Part shown: positions 51,714 through 59,859 of the stretch, piece by piece
Position numbering within the stretch: the first letter of the stretch is position 1
Layout: every line of letters begins with the position of its first letter
DNA from: DASXRA01 sp963737425
GTDB taxonomy: Bacteria; Actinomycetota; Actinomycetes; Mycobacteriales; Jatrophihabitantaceae
Direction: 5' to 3'
NCBI GenBank assembly: GCA_963737425.1
Contig: CAVTSX010000010.1
Coordinates: forward strand, 372,001 to 436,000
DNA: 64,000 nucleotides
The notes under the pieces: generated by a model
Databases searched by the model: none
Seen by the model: the letters and a program-made list of their open reading frames with translations, nothing else
What the model was told of the DNA's origin: nothing
Translations under genes and position numbers: made by a program

Positions 51714-52639
51714 CGCGCGCCGTCGACACCCAGGGCCACGTCGACCTGGGCCGTCGCGATGCCGTGCGCGTCGTTGGCCTGATCGACGTGCCAGGTGCGT
51801 TGGTCGACCACCGTCTGGCCTCGGGTCCACGTCCCGGCCAGCTCGACGCGCACCGGAAGGCGTTCGGTGCGCAGGCCGTGCGGATCGGCGACTGCGCACA
51901 CCGCGCCCGCATCGCCGATCGTCGCCGTGCCGCTGGTGTAGCGCTGCACGGAGAACCGCAGCAGCTCGCCCGCGAGCCGCGCTCCGGGGTCGGCGCTGGC
52001 GCTGAGCATCTCGGCGTCGGCATGCGATGCGGCCGGCCCGTAGAAGACGTCCAGGCCGTACATCGTCATCGGTGTGGCGTTGGTGGCGACGGCGTCAAGC
52101 ACGATTGCGGCCGCCTCCGGGTCGTGCCAGATGTTGAACTCGGCGGCAGCGGTCGCATTGCCGCGAAAGGCGGCGCCGCCCATGACGACGAGCCGTTCGA
52201 CGCCGGCCAGGACGTGCGGGTAAGCGCGTACCAGCAGGGCGATGTTCGTGAGCGGACCCAACGCCACCAGGGTGATCTTGCGGCCGGTCTCGGCGGCGCC
52301 CAGCAGTTCGTCGCGCAGCAGGTCGATCGCGTGGCGCGGATCCGCGGCCGTGGTGGGCGCCGGCCAGTGCAGGTCGCCGAGTCCGTCCTCGCCGTGCACG
52401 TGCCGAGCCGGTCGGGGCGGCTCGAGCAGCGGACGCTCGGCCCCTCGCGCGACCGGTACGGCGGGCGCGCCCGCAGCAGTCAGGACGGTGAGCGTGTTCG
52501 TCACGACCTGATCGACCTCGGCGTTACCCGCGACGCACGTGGCCGCCCGCAGTTCCAGCCCGGGGTGGCGGGCCGCGAACAGCAGGGCCAGGGCGTCGTC
52601 AACCCCGGTATCGACGTCGAGGATGACCGGAATGCGCAT
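51653..52639 (-). CDS. Inosine/uridine-preferring nucleoside hydrolase family protein
   Basis: 328 residues from the ATG at 52639 (MRIPVILDVDTGVDDALALL); the longer frame lacks similarity. The Ca2+-binding motif is DVDTGVDDA, where DTDPGIDDA is classical, and VALGPLTNIALLVRAYP and VVMGGAAFRGNATAAAEFN follow. Near the C terminus IGDAGAVCAVADPHG holds a metal Asp. It would release free bases from nucleosides, for example uracil from uridine, feeding the proposed pathway. It runs opposite to its neighbours, so co-regulation is not shown. Confidence 0.87.
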   Translation of the reverse strand: MRIPVILDVDTGVDDALALLFAARHPGLELRAATCVAGNAEVDQVVTNTLTVLTAAGAPAVPVARGAERPLLEPPRPARHVHGEDGLGDLHWPAPTTAADPRHAIDLLRDELLGAAETGRKITLVALGPLTNIALLVRAYPHVLAGVERLVVMGGAAFRGNATAAAEFNIWHDPEAAAIVLDAVATNATPMTMYGLDVFYGPAASHADAEMLSASADPGARLAGELLRFSVQRYTSGTATIGDAGAVCAVADPHGLRTERLPVRVELAGTWTRGQTVVDQRTWHVDQANDAHGIATAQVDVALGVDGARYVELWLSTIGGASIQSQSA

Positions 52640-52659
52640 GCCTGAAGTTATCGGTTCCG

Positions 52660-53070
52660 TCAGCCGGATTCCTCGTCGGCGACGGTGAACAGGGTGAGCT
52701 GGACGCCTTCCGGGGGATCGAGGCGGACGTTGCGGTGGTTCCACGGCGTCAGCACCGGACCGGCGACGATGGAGGCTCCGGCCGCGCCGAGCCGCTGCGC
52801 AGTCGCTGCCGAGTCGTCCACCTGCAACGCCACGCGGATCGGCCCGGCGACCCGGCGGCCCACCTCGATCTCGTCGACGAGCGCCGCCTGCGCGGCGTTG
52901 AACAACTCGATGGTCGCCCGTCCCGCCGCGAGGACGTATCCGCGCGCGTCGCCGGATTCGAAGGCCTCCTCCTCGGGCAGGCCCAGTTCGTCACGGTAGA
53001 AACGCAGCGCGGCGTCGAGATCGTCGACGGTGAGCACGAGTCGTAGTTCGCGCACAGGGAGATCGGTCAC
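52660..53070 (-). CDS. VOC family (glyoxalase-fold) protein
   Basis: 136 residues from the GTG at 53070, which has GAAGGGA upstream; the longer opening to 53100 overlaps the divergent start. LRLVLTVDDLDAALRFYRDE and IRVALQVDDSAATAQRLGAA are the two beta-alpha-beta units, and NHRNVRLDPPEGVQLTLFT closes the fold. Metal ligands cannot be assigned with confidence. Function unknown. Confidence 0.8.
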   Translation of the reverse strand: MTDLPVRELRLVLTVDDLDAALRFYRDELGLPEEEAFESGDARGYVLAAGRATIELFNAAQAALVDEIEVGRRVAGPIRVALQVDDSAATAQRLGAAGASIVAGPVLTPWNHRNVRLDPPEGVQLTLFTVADEESG

Positions 53071-53086
53071 GAGGTGGTCCCTTCGG

Positions 53087-53092
53087 TATCGT
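53087..53092 (+). promoter_or_regulatory. Putative -10 box (TATCGT) for the DUF3291 gene
   Basis: TATCGT fits TANNNT and ends 6 bases before the ATG at 53099. It supports that start and a leaderless mRNA. Confidence 0.5.
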
Positions 53093-53098
53093 CCGGCC

Positions 53099-53599
53099 AT
53101 GGCGTCTGGTGGCTATCACATCGCACAGGTCAATGTGTCCCTGCCGCTCGAACCGCTCGAATCGGATCGGCTCGCGCCGTTCGTGGCCGCGCTGGACCCG
53201 GTCAACGCAGTTGCCGACACTGCGCCGGGGTTCGTCTGGCGGCTGCAGACCGAGGACGGCAACGCCACTGCGGTGCGGGTCCTCGGCGACGACCGGCTGA
53301 TCGTCAACCTGACCGTGTGGGCGTCCGTCGAGGCGCTCGGCGACTTCGCGTTCCGTGGCGGGGCGCACCTCGAGGTCCTGCGCCGCCGCCGGCAGTGGTT
53401 CGCCCCGCCCCAGCAGGCGATGACGACGCTGTGGTGGATACCTGCGGGCACGGTGCCGACCGTCGCCGAGGCCGAGCAGCGCCTGATCCACCTACGCGAA
53501 CACGGCCCGACGCCGCACGCGTTCACGTTCCGCGAGCCGTTCCCCGCTCCGGATGCGCAATCGGTCGCGCGTGACAAGGACTGGTTCTGCCCCGCCTAG
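53099..53599 (+). CDS. DUF3291 domain protein
   Basis: 166 residues from the ATG at 53099. GYHIAQVNVSLPLEPLES, LDPVNAVADTAPGFVWRLQT and DRLIVNLTVWASVEALGDFA follow the DUF3291 pattern, a ferredoxin-like (monooxygenase-type) fold of unknown role. WWIPAGTVPTVAEAEQRLIH is the conserved C-terminal block. It ends 9 bases before the CoA-transferase start but has its own promoter-like box. Confidence 0.82.
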   Translation: MASGGYHIAQVNVSLPLEPLESDRLAPFVAALDPVNAVADTAPGFVWRLQTEDGNATAVRVLGDDRLIVNLTVWASVEALGDFAFRGGAHLEVLRRRRQWFAPPQQAMTTLWWIPAGTVPTVAEAEQRLIHLREHGPTPHAFTFREPFPAPDAQSVARDKDWFCPA

Positions 53600-53602
53600 G
53601 GT
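53597..53602 (+). promoter_or_regulatory. Putative -10 box (TAGGGT) for the CoA-transferase gene
   Basis: TAGGGT overlaps the stop codon of the DUF3291 gene and ends 6 bases before the ATG at 53609. The hexamer is identical to the one before the GNAT and carbamate kinase genes. Confidence 0.5.
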
Positions 53603-53608
53603 TGCCGC

Positions 53609-54799
53609 ATGACTGACGAGGGACCGCTCGCCGGGATCGTGGTCGTCGACCTGTCGCGCGCACTGGCCGGGCCGCACGCCGCGATGATGCTGGGCGATCT
53701 CGGCGCCCGGGTGATCAAGGTCGAGGCCCCCGGCCGTGGCGACGATACCCGCAACTGGGGCCCGCCGTTCGTGACGCCCGAGCACGGCGATCGTGAGTCG
53801 ACCTACTTCCTGTCGTGCAACCGGAACAAGGAGTCGATCACGCTCGACCTGAAGAGCGAGGACGGCGCTCGGACGCTGGGCCGCCTGGTCCGGCATGCTG
53901 ACGTCCTGGTCGAGAACTTCCGCACCGGCGTGCTCGACCGGCTCGGATTCGGCATGCCCCGCCTGACCGAACTCAACCCGCGCCTGGTCATTCTCTCCAT
54001 CACCGGATTCGGGCACGACGGTCCGGAGGGTGGCCGAGCCGGCTACGACCAGATCGCCCAGGGCGAGGCCGGCATCATGTCCGTCACCGGGCCCACGCCC
54101 GACGAGCCGACGAGGGTGGGCGTTCCCATCGGCGACCTGCTCGCCGGCATGTACGGCGCATACGGAGTCGCCGCGGCCCTGCACGACCGCGAGCGCACCG
54201 GCCGCGGCCAGATCGTGCGCACCTCGCTGCTGGCCGCCCTCGTCGGCGTGCACGCCTTTCAGGGGACGATGTACACCGTGGGCGGAGTCGTGCCGCAGAC
54301 GACCGGCGCGTTCCACCCGTCGATCTGCCCGTACGGGCTGTTCCATTGCGCCGACGGCGTCGTGCAGATCGCCGTGGGCAGCGAGGCCCTCTGGCGGGCG
54401 TTCGCACCGGCGTTCGGGCTGGACCGTCCACAGTGGACAACCAATCCGCAGCGGGTGGCCGATCGCGATGCCGTCGTCGCCGCTATCGACGCCGCGTTTG
54501 CGCTGCACCAGCGAGCGGATCTGATCGGAAAGCTCGCGGACCTCGGCATACCGGCCGGTCAGGTCCGCTCGTTCGACGAGGTGTACGAGTGGGATCAGAC
54601 CCGCTCGCAGGGCCTGCTCATCGACGTGGAGCATTCGACGCTGGGCGCCATCACGTTGCCCGGGCCGCCATTGCGCTTCGAGCCGGGCCAGCGGCAGCAC
54701 CACGCGGCGCCGCCGACGCTCGGTGAGCACAACGCGTCAGTGGCCGCCTGGCTGGACGAACGTGACGCCGAGGCCATTTCGGTCGAGGACGGTAGGTAG
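53609..54799 (+). CDS. CaiB/BaiF family CoA-transferase
   Basis: 396 residues, class III CoA-transferase. VVDLSRALAGPHAAMMLGDL, then GARVIKVEAPGRGDDTRNWG, is the N-terminal signature, and YDQIAQGEAGIMSVTG carries the Asp that forms the acyl intermediate. PLPGPPLRF-type text near the end (ITLPGPPLRFEPGQ) matches the family. It moves CoA between organic acids. In this island it could activate malonate or a similar product, but no acid is indicated by the sequence itself. Confidence 0.9.
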   Translation: MTDEGPLAGIVVVDLSRALAGPHAAMMLGDLGARVIKVEAPGRGDDTRNWGPPFVTPEHGDRESTYFLSCNRNKESITLDLKSEDGARTLGRLVRHADVLVENFRTGVLDRLGFGMPRLTELNPRLVILSITGFGHDGPEGGRAGYDQIAQGEAGIMSVTGPTPDEPTRVGVPIGDLLAGMYGAYGVAAALHDRERTGRGQIVRTSLLAALVGVHAFQGTMYTVGGVVPQTTGAFHPSICPYGLFHCADGVVQIAVGSEALWRAFAPAFGLDRPQWTTNPQRVADRDAVVAAIDAAFALHQRADLIGKLADLGIPAGQVRSFDEVYEWDQTRSQGLLIDVEHSTLGAITLPGPPLRFEPGQRQHHAAPPTLGEHNASVAAWLDERDAEAISVEDGR

Positions 54800-54874
54800 T
54801 CACTACCGAATGTGACCTTCATATAGGACGTTCTGCTCTGCTGGCGGCGACACTTCTCGGCGACGCTTCTGAGC

Positions 54875-56317
54875 GTGCCACGCCAAGACACGACCGAGGA
54901 CGACGACGCACCGCAGCTCGCAGCGTCGACCGCAGTCGGTGCGCCCGGCGTTGCCCCTCCACGCTCGGGCGGCATGCACCGCAGCTACCGGCCAGGGCCG
55001 ATCGTGCGTCACTGGCGCACGTTCTACCTCTCGACCACCGTCAAATTCGTCATTTCCTGCTTCGCCGCGGCGTGCTGGGTCGGCGTGTCGGTCTGGTTCT
55101 CGTTGCCGTGGATCGGTGACCTCGCCGAGCACGTGACGATCGTTCCGGCCATCCTCATCGTGTCGCTGCTGGCGTTCGTGCCGGGCTTTCTGATCGCGTT
55201 CCTCACCGCCGGCGCGCTGCTCGACCGCCAGCCGCCGCTGGTCTCGGCCGACCCCACGCTGCCGATCACCGTGCTGATCGCGGCGCGCAACGAGGCCGCA
55301 AGCATCGCCGACACACTTCGTTCGCTGGCCGGACAGGACTACGCCGGCGAGGTGTCCGTCTTCCTCGTCGACAACGGCTCGACCGACGCGACGGCCGCGC
55401 TCGCGACCGAGGCGGGGCTCGCCACCGGGTTGGCGCTCACCGTCGTGCATGAGCAGACTCCCGGCAAGAACAACGCCCTGAACACGGGTCTGGCGTACGT
55501 GGACACCAATCTCGTCATCACCCTCGACGCCGACACGCTGCTGCAACGATCGGCGGTGCGGCTGCTGGTGGCGCGTCTTGAGGCATCGCCGCCCGACGTG
55601 GTCGCCGTGGCCGGTGACGTCATGGTGCGCAATAGCCGCAACGGGCTGCTGGCGAGACTGCAGGCGTGGGACTACATGCTCGGCATCGCGGCGGTCAAGC
55701 GCATCCAGGGCCTGTTCCAGGGAACCCTCGTGGCGCAAGGCGCATTCAGCCTCTACCGCACCGACGACGTCCGGGCAGTGGGCGGCTGGCCCGACGCGAT
55801 CGGCGAGGACATCGTGCTGACGTGGCAGCTCATGCGCCGCGGCCGCATCTACTACGAACCGCTCGCGGTGGCCTTCACCAGCGCACCTGAGCCGTTGCGC
55901 GGCCTCGTGCGCCAGCGCAGCCGGTGGGCGCGCGGGATGCTCGAGGGCATCCGCACCGTGCCGCCATGGCGCCAGCCGCGTGGCATAGCGCGGGCACTGA
56001 CCGGTGTCGACCTGGCGATCCCGTTGCTCGACCTCGCGTACGTGTTCGTCTGGATACCCGGGCTTGTCCTGGCGTGCTTCGGCTGCTTCTGGTTCGTCGG
56101 CCCGATGACCATTGCCGTCCTGCCGGTGACGATGCTGGTCTACGGGATCCTGCTGCACTACCAGCGGCGCCGGGTGCTCAAGCCCCTCGGACTCGTCCAT
56201 CGGCGCAACCCCTGGGCCTTCGTGATCTTCCTGCTCTTCTACCAGGCGCTGATGTCGGTGACGTCGGTCTACGGGTACGGGCAGGAACTGTTCGGACGGA
56301 AGCGCTCGTGGAAGTGA
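54875..56317 (+). CDS. Membrane glycosyltransferase family 2 (poly-GlcNAc/hyaluronan synthase-like)
   Basis: 480 residues, GTG start. Two N-terminal helices (about 55-78 and 88-112) precede the catalytic domain: ITVLIAARNEAASIADTLRS, VDNGSTD (165-171), the DAD motif (218-220), ED (311-312) and QRSRW (347-351). Three or four C-terminal helices follow. All processive GT2 motifs (D, DxD, ED, QxxRW) are present, so it probably makes and exports a polysaccharide. No partner polysaccharide gene is nearby. It ends 102 bases before carbamate kinase and is unrelated to catabolism. Confidence 0.85.
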   Translation: MPRQDTTEDDDAPQLAASTAVGAPGVAPPRSGGMHRSYRPGPIVRHWRTFYLSTTVKFVISCFAAACWVGVSVWFSLPWIGDLAEHVTIVPAILIVSLLAFVPGFLIAFLTAGALLDRQPPLVSADPTLPITVLIAARNEAASIADTLRSLAGQDYAGEVSVFLVDNGSTDATAALATEAGLATGLALTVVHEQTPGKNNALNTGLAYVDTNLVITLDADTLLQRSAVRLLVARLEASPPDVVAVAGDVMVRNSRNGLLARLQAWDYMLGIAAVKRIQGLFQGTLVAQGAFSLYRTDDVRAVGGWPDAIGEDIVLTWQLMRRGRIYYEPLAVAFTSAPEPLRGLVRQRSRWARGMLEGIRTVPPWRQPRGIARALTGVDLAIPLLDLAYVFVWIPGLVLACFGCFWFVGPMTIAVLPVTMLVYGILLHYQRRRVLKPLGLVHRRNPWAFVIFLLFYQALMSVTSVYGYGQELFGRKRSWK

Positions 56318-56406
56318 CGAGATCCGGCCTGCTCACGGCGATATGCCACAAGGCCGCGCGGCGGCTTGGGCGATTCGCGCCCGTGCCGCCGGCCGTGGTG
56401 GCTTCG

Positions 56407-56412
56407 TAGGGT
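56407..56412 (+). promoter_or_regulatory. Putative -10 box (TAGGGT) for the carbamate kinase-barbiturase pair
   Basis: TAGGGT ends 7 bases before the carbamate kinase GTG at 56420, in the leaderless arrangement. It would drive both genes, which are 4 bases apart. Confidence 0.5.
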
Positions 56413-56419
56413 CGGCATC

Positions 56420-57361
56420 GTGCGGGTGGTGATCGCGCTCGGCGGAAATGCGATGACCGCGCCTGACGGCAGCGCGCGGGCAGACGATCAGCGCGTCGCC
56501 GTCGAAGGTGCGATGCGGCACGTGGCCGCGATCGTCGCAGCGGGCCACCAGGTCGTACTCACCCACGGCAACGGGCCACAGGTGGGCAATCTGCTCGTCA
56601 AGAACGAGGTTGCCGCGGCCATCGTCCCGCCGGTGCCGTTGGACTGGTGCGGCGCCCAGACGCAGGGCACGATCGGCGCCCTCATCCTCAACGCGCTCGA
56701 TGACTCACTGGCCACCCATGGCCTGCCGCCGCGGGTCGCCGCGCTCGTCTCGCGAACACTCGTCGATGACGACGATCCCGGATTCCGCGCGCCGTCCAAG
56801 CCGATCGGGCGTTACCTGCCGCAGGCCGAAGCGGCTGCCATGATGGCGCACGGCCAGATCTGGCAGGACCGGGGCGAGCGAGGCTGGCGGCGCGTCGTCG
56901 CCTCGCCACAACCGCTCGAGTGCGTCGATCGCGACGCCGCGGCGGTACTGCTGGACGCCGGCTACGTCGTCGTCTGCGCGGGCGGCGGCGGCATCCCCGT
57001 CGTCAAGGCCGGCAATGGCGGATATCGCGGCGTGGAGGCCGTCATCGACAAGGACCTGACCGCAGCCCTGCTGGCTGCCGGGCTCACGGCCGATGCGCTG
57101 GTCATCGCCACCGACGTCGAGGCCGCGATGATCGGATGGGGCACGCCAGACGCCCAGCCGCTCGGGACGTGCAGCGTCGCCGAGATGCGGCACTACGCGC
57201 GCCGCGGCGAGTTCGCGGACGGCAGCATGGGACCTAAGGTCGAGGCGGCGTGCCAGTTCGCCGAGTCCGGCCGTGGATTGGCCGCTATCACGTCACTGGC
57301 GAACATTGAACAGGCTTTGGCCGGTACGTCCGGCACCATCGTCACCGCACAGAAGGAGTGA
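56420..57361 (+). CDS. arcC: Carbamate kinase
   Basis: 313 residues from the GTG at 56420. VVIALGGNAMTAPDGSA, VLTHGNGPQVGNLLVKNE and CAGGGGIPVVKAGNGGYRGV are amino-acid-kinase motifs specific to carbamate kinases. VIDKDLTAALLAAGLTADAL and GSMGPKVEAACQFAESG complete the site. In catabolism it runs carbamoyl phosphate + ADP to ATP + carbamate. No arginine deiminase or ornithine carbamoyltransferase is nearby. Instead the barbiturase gene follows by 4 bases and the FdrA operon is in the same island. It plausibly harvests ATP from the carbamoyl phosphate that operon makes, as AllK does in E. coli allantoin use. Confidence 0.94.
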   Translation: MRVVIALGGNAMTAPDGSARADDQRVAVEGAMRHVAAIVAAGHQVVLTHGNGPQVGNLLVKNEVAAAIVPPVPLDWCGAQTQGTIGALILNALDDSLATHGLPPRVAALVSRTLVDDDDPGFRAPSKPIGRYLPQAEAAAMMAHGQIWQDRGERGWRRVVASPQPLECVDRDAAAVLLDAGYVVVCAGGGGIPVVKAGNGGYRGVEAVIDKDLTAALLAAGLTADALVIATDVEAAMIGWGTPDAQPLGTCSVAEMRHYARRGEFADGSMGPKVEAACQFAESGRGLAAITSLANIEQALAGTSGTIVTAQKE

Positions 57362-57365
57362 GCCC

Positions 57366-58472
57366 GTGCCTTTGCCGATCGAGGTCCGCAAGGTGCCGCT
57401 GCACAGTGTCAGCGACGCCGGCGAACTGCAGAAGCTGATCGACGACGGCGTACTCGACGCCGATCGCGTGGTTGCGGTCGTGGGCAAGACCGAGGGCAAC
57501 GGAGGCGTCAACGACTACACCCGCATCATCGCCGACCGCGCCTTCCGGGAGGTCCTCGTCGCACGCGGCACCCGCGACCTGGAGGCGGTGCGGCAGATCC
57601 CGATCGTGTGGTCGGGCGGCACGGACGGGGTCATCTCGCCGCACGCGACCATCTTCGCCACCGTGCCCGCCGAGCGGGTCGAGCCGACTGACGAGCCGCG
57701 GCTCACCGTCGGGTTCGCGATGAGCGAGACGCTCCTGCCGGAGGACATCGGGCGGGGCGCCATGATCACCAAGGTGGCGGCCGCGGTGACCGAGGCGATG
57801 GCCCGCGCCGGGATCACCGACGCCGCCGACGTGCACTACGTCCAGACCAAGACACCGCTGCTCACCATCGACACGATCCGCGACGCGAAGAGCCGCGGCC
57901 ACAGTGTGTTCACCGAGGACACGCTCACCTCGATGGACGTCTCGAACGGCACGACGGCGCTGGGTATCGCGGTGGCACTCGGTGAGATCGAGATGCCCGC
58001 GGACGAGGACGTGCTTCGCGACCGATCGCTGTACTCCTCGGTCGCATCGTGCTCGTCCGGCGTCGAACTCGACCGGGCGCAGGTCGTCGTCGTCGGCAAC
58101 GCCCGGGGCATCGGCGGGCGGTACCGCATCGGGCACGCCGTCATGGCCGACGCGCTCGACGCAGACGGCATCTGGGCCGCCATCCGCAGCGCAGGCCTCG
58201 ACCTGCCGGAGCGCCCGCACCCGGACGATCTGGGCGGCCGGCTGGTGAACGTCTTCCTCAAGTGCGAAGCCAGCCAGGACGGCCAGGTCCGCGGTCGGCG
58301 CAACGCGATGCTCGACGACTCCGACGTGCACTGGCACCGCCAGATCAAGGCCTGCGTCGGGGGAGTGGCCGCTGCCGTCACCGGCGACCCGGCGGTGTTC
58401 GTGTCGGTGTCGGCCGCCCATCAGGGCCCCGACGGCGGCGGGCCGGTGGCAGCCATCGTCGACCTCGGCTAG
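57366..58472 (+). CDS. Barbiturase / cyanuric acid amidohydrolase family protein, probably barbiturase
   Basis: 368 residues, GTG start with AGGAG upstream. The protein has three similar domains, as in AtzD/TrzD/barbiturase. Candidate Ser-Lys dyads, by eye: Lys41 (VVGKTEGNGGVND) with Ser83 (WSGGTDG), Lys162 (QTKTPLL) with Ser230-231 (ASCSSGVEL), and Lys299 (VFLKCEAS) with Ser347-349 (VSVSAAHQGPDGGGPV). It opens barbiturate to ureidomalonate, or cyanurate to carboxybiuret. Co-transcription with carbamate kinase and a uracil-type permease upstream favour barbiturate. A dispersed repeat begins at its TAG. Confidence 0.9.
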   Translation: MPLPIEVRKVPLHSVSDAGELQKLIDDGVLDADRVVAVVGKTEGNGGVNDYTRIIADRAFREVLVARGTRDLEAVRQIPIVWSGGTDGVISPHATIFATVPAERVEPTDEPRLTVGFAMSETLLPEDIGRGAMITKVAAAVTEAMARAGITDAADVHYVQTKTPLLTIDTIRDAKSRGHSVFTEDTLTSMDVSNGTTALGIAVALGEIEMPADEDVLRDRSLYSSVASCSSGVELDRAQVVVVGNARGIGGRYRIGHAVMADALDADGIWAAIRSAGLDLPERPHPDDLGGRLVNVFLKCEASQDGQVRGRRNAMLDDSDVHWHRQIKACVGGVAAAVTGDPAVFVSVSAAHQGPDGGGPVAAIVDLG

Positions 58473-58673
58473 TACGACAGCCCCAGATCGTCAGCGTCCG
58501 ACACCCTGTCAGAAGCACACCATTGATCATCTCTGGCGAAGCCGCGAGTGATGGCGCGAGCCGTGGCGGATCCACCAGAGATGATCAAGCCGCCGATGGG
58601 AAGTCTGGACCCGCGCACCTGTGCCAATGTCGCGATCCACGGGACGGCCGGCCCGACGACTGCAGCAGCCTGG
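58469..58673. repeat. Dispersed intergenic repeat, copy B, with perfect inverted repeat
   Basis: It aligns with 19300-19482. It begins in the CTAG holding the barbiturase stop. Inside, TTGATCATCTCTGG (58523-58536) faces its exact complement CCAGAGATGATCAA (58575-58588), a 14-bp stem that copy A has partly lost. On the minus strand both copies could encode a short similar peptide containing GF-RDDQ and SD-DDL, but no ribosome site or clear start supports a gene. Confidence 0.8.
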
Positions 58674-58694
58674 GCGGTCAAATCCGGCGCCGGT

Positions 58695-58700
58695 AGGCTC
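58695..58700 (+). promoter_or_regulatory. Putative -10 box (TAGGCT) for hisE
   Basis: TAGGCT fits TANNNT and lies 9 bases before the hisE ATG at 58710, so the mRNA would have almost no leader. No ribosome site is visible before the ATG. Confidence 0.45.
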
Positions 58701-58709
58701 GATCCCGCC

Positions 58710-58973
58710 ATGAAGACCTTCGACGCGCTGTTTGCCGAGCTCATCGAGCGCCAGCGCAACCGCCCGGCCGGGTCGGCCACCGTCGAGGCACTCGACGCCG
58801 GCGTGCACGCCCAGGGCAAGAAGGTCGTCGAGGAGGCCGCCGAGGCGTGGATGGCCGCCGAGCACGAGTCCGCCGAGCGCACCGCCGAGGAGATCAGCCA
58901 GCTCCTCTACCGGGTCCAGGTGCTCATGCTGGGCCGCGGGCTCACGCTCGCCGACGTCTACCGACATCTGTAG
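58710..58973 (+). CDS. hisE: Phosphoribosyl-ATP diphosphatase
   Basis: 87 residues. KTFDALFAELIERQRNRPAG and KKVVEEAAEAWMAAEHESAE, then ISQLLYRVQVLMLGRG, form the all-alpha MazG-like fold with the EExxE metal-binding set. It performs the second step of histidine synthesis. hisG follows after 40 bases, the usual actinobacterial pair. Confidence 0.95.
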   Translation: MKTFDALFAELIERQRNRPAGSATVEALDAGVHAQGKKVVEEAAEAWMAAEHESAERTAEEISQLLYRVQVLMLGRGLTLADVYRHL

Positions 58974-59013
58974 GCACACCCGCCACCGTCCCGCCTACAG
59001 ACAGGTATCGCAC

Positions 59014-59859
59014 ATGCTCAGGATCGCCGTACCGAACAAGGGCTCGCTGGCCGAGCCCGCCAGCGCCATGCTCGCCGAGGCGGGCTACCGCCAGCGGGCC
59101 GACAACCGCGAACTCGTCCTCCCCGATGTCGAGAACGACACCGAATTCTTCTACCTGCGCCCGCGCGACATCGCGATCTACGTCGGATCCGGACGCCTCG
59201 ACGTCGGCATCACCGGCGAGGATCTCCTGCTGGACTCCGGCGCCGCCGCCGAGGCGATCCTGCCGCTCGAGTTCGCCAGTTCGACGTTCCGCTTCGCCGC
59301 TCGAGCCGGCACGGCGAGCACGGTCGACGAGCTGGCGGGCAAGCGCATCGCGACCGCTTACCCCGGCGTGGTGAACGCCTACCTCGCCGAGCGGGGGATC
59401 GCGGCCGAGGTGATCCGGCTCGACGGCGCGGTCGAGACGGCGGTGCGCCTCGACGTCGCCGACGTCATCGCCGACGTCGTGTCCACCGGGGCGACACTGC
59501 GCAACGCCGGCCTGGCAACCTTCGGCGAGCCGGTGCTGTCCAGTCAGGCCGTACTCATCCGCCGCCGCGACGCCGAGAAGTCACCTCGCGTCGAGCAACT
59601 CGTGCGCCGGTTGCAGGGCGTCATCATCGCCCGCCAGTACGTCCTGATGGACTACGACGTGCGCGACGACCTGGTCGAGAAGGCGGTCGCCGTCACTCCG
59701 GGCATCGAGTCGCCGACCGTGTCGCCGCTGCATGAACGCGGGTGGTCGGCCGTGCGTTCGATGGTTCCGCGCAAGGACACGAACCGGATCATGGACGAGC
59801 TGTGGGAACTCGGCGCCCGCGGCATCATCGTCACCGACATCCACGCGTGCCGGCTATGA
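59014..59859 (+). CDS. hisG: ATP phosphoribosyltransferase (long form)
   Basis: 281 residues from the ATG at 59014. LRIAVPNKGSLAEPASAMLA, DVGITGEDLLLDSGAAAEAI and the PRPP loop DVVSTGATLRNAGL are present. The C-terminal 75 residues (YDVRDDLVEKAVAVTPGIES) form the ACT-like histidine feedback domain, so it is the HisZ-independent long form. It catalyses the committed step of histidine synthesis. It overlaps the next gene by ATGA. Confidence 0.96.
   Translation: MLRIAVPNKGSLAEPASAMLAEAGYRQRADNRELVLPDVENDTEFFYLRPRDIAIYVGSGRLDVGITGEDLLLDSGAAAEAILPLEFASSTFRFAARAGTASTVDELAGKRIATAYPGVVNAYLAERGIAAEVIRLDGAVETAVRLDVADVIADVVSTGATLRNAGLATFGEPVLSSQAVLIRRRDAEKSPRVEQLVRRLQGVIIARQYVLMDYDVRDDLVEKAVAVTPGIESPTVSPLHERGWSAVRSMVPRKDTNRIMDELWELGARGIIVTDIHACRL

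Noticed and set aside
56420..57361. Arginine deiminase pathway
   Set aside because: Carbamate kinase stands without arcA or arcB; its neighbour is a barbiturase-family gene.
34711..58472. Anaerobic allantoin/oxalurate pathway
   Set aside because: FdrA-type genes and carbamate kinase fit, but no allantoinase, allantoate amidohydrolase or ureidoglycolate dehydrogenase is present. Kept only as the alternative to the uracil route.
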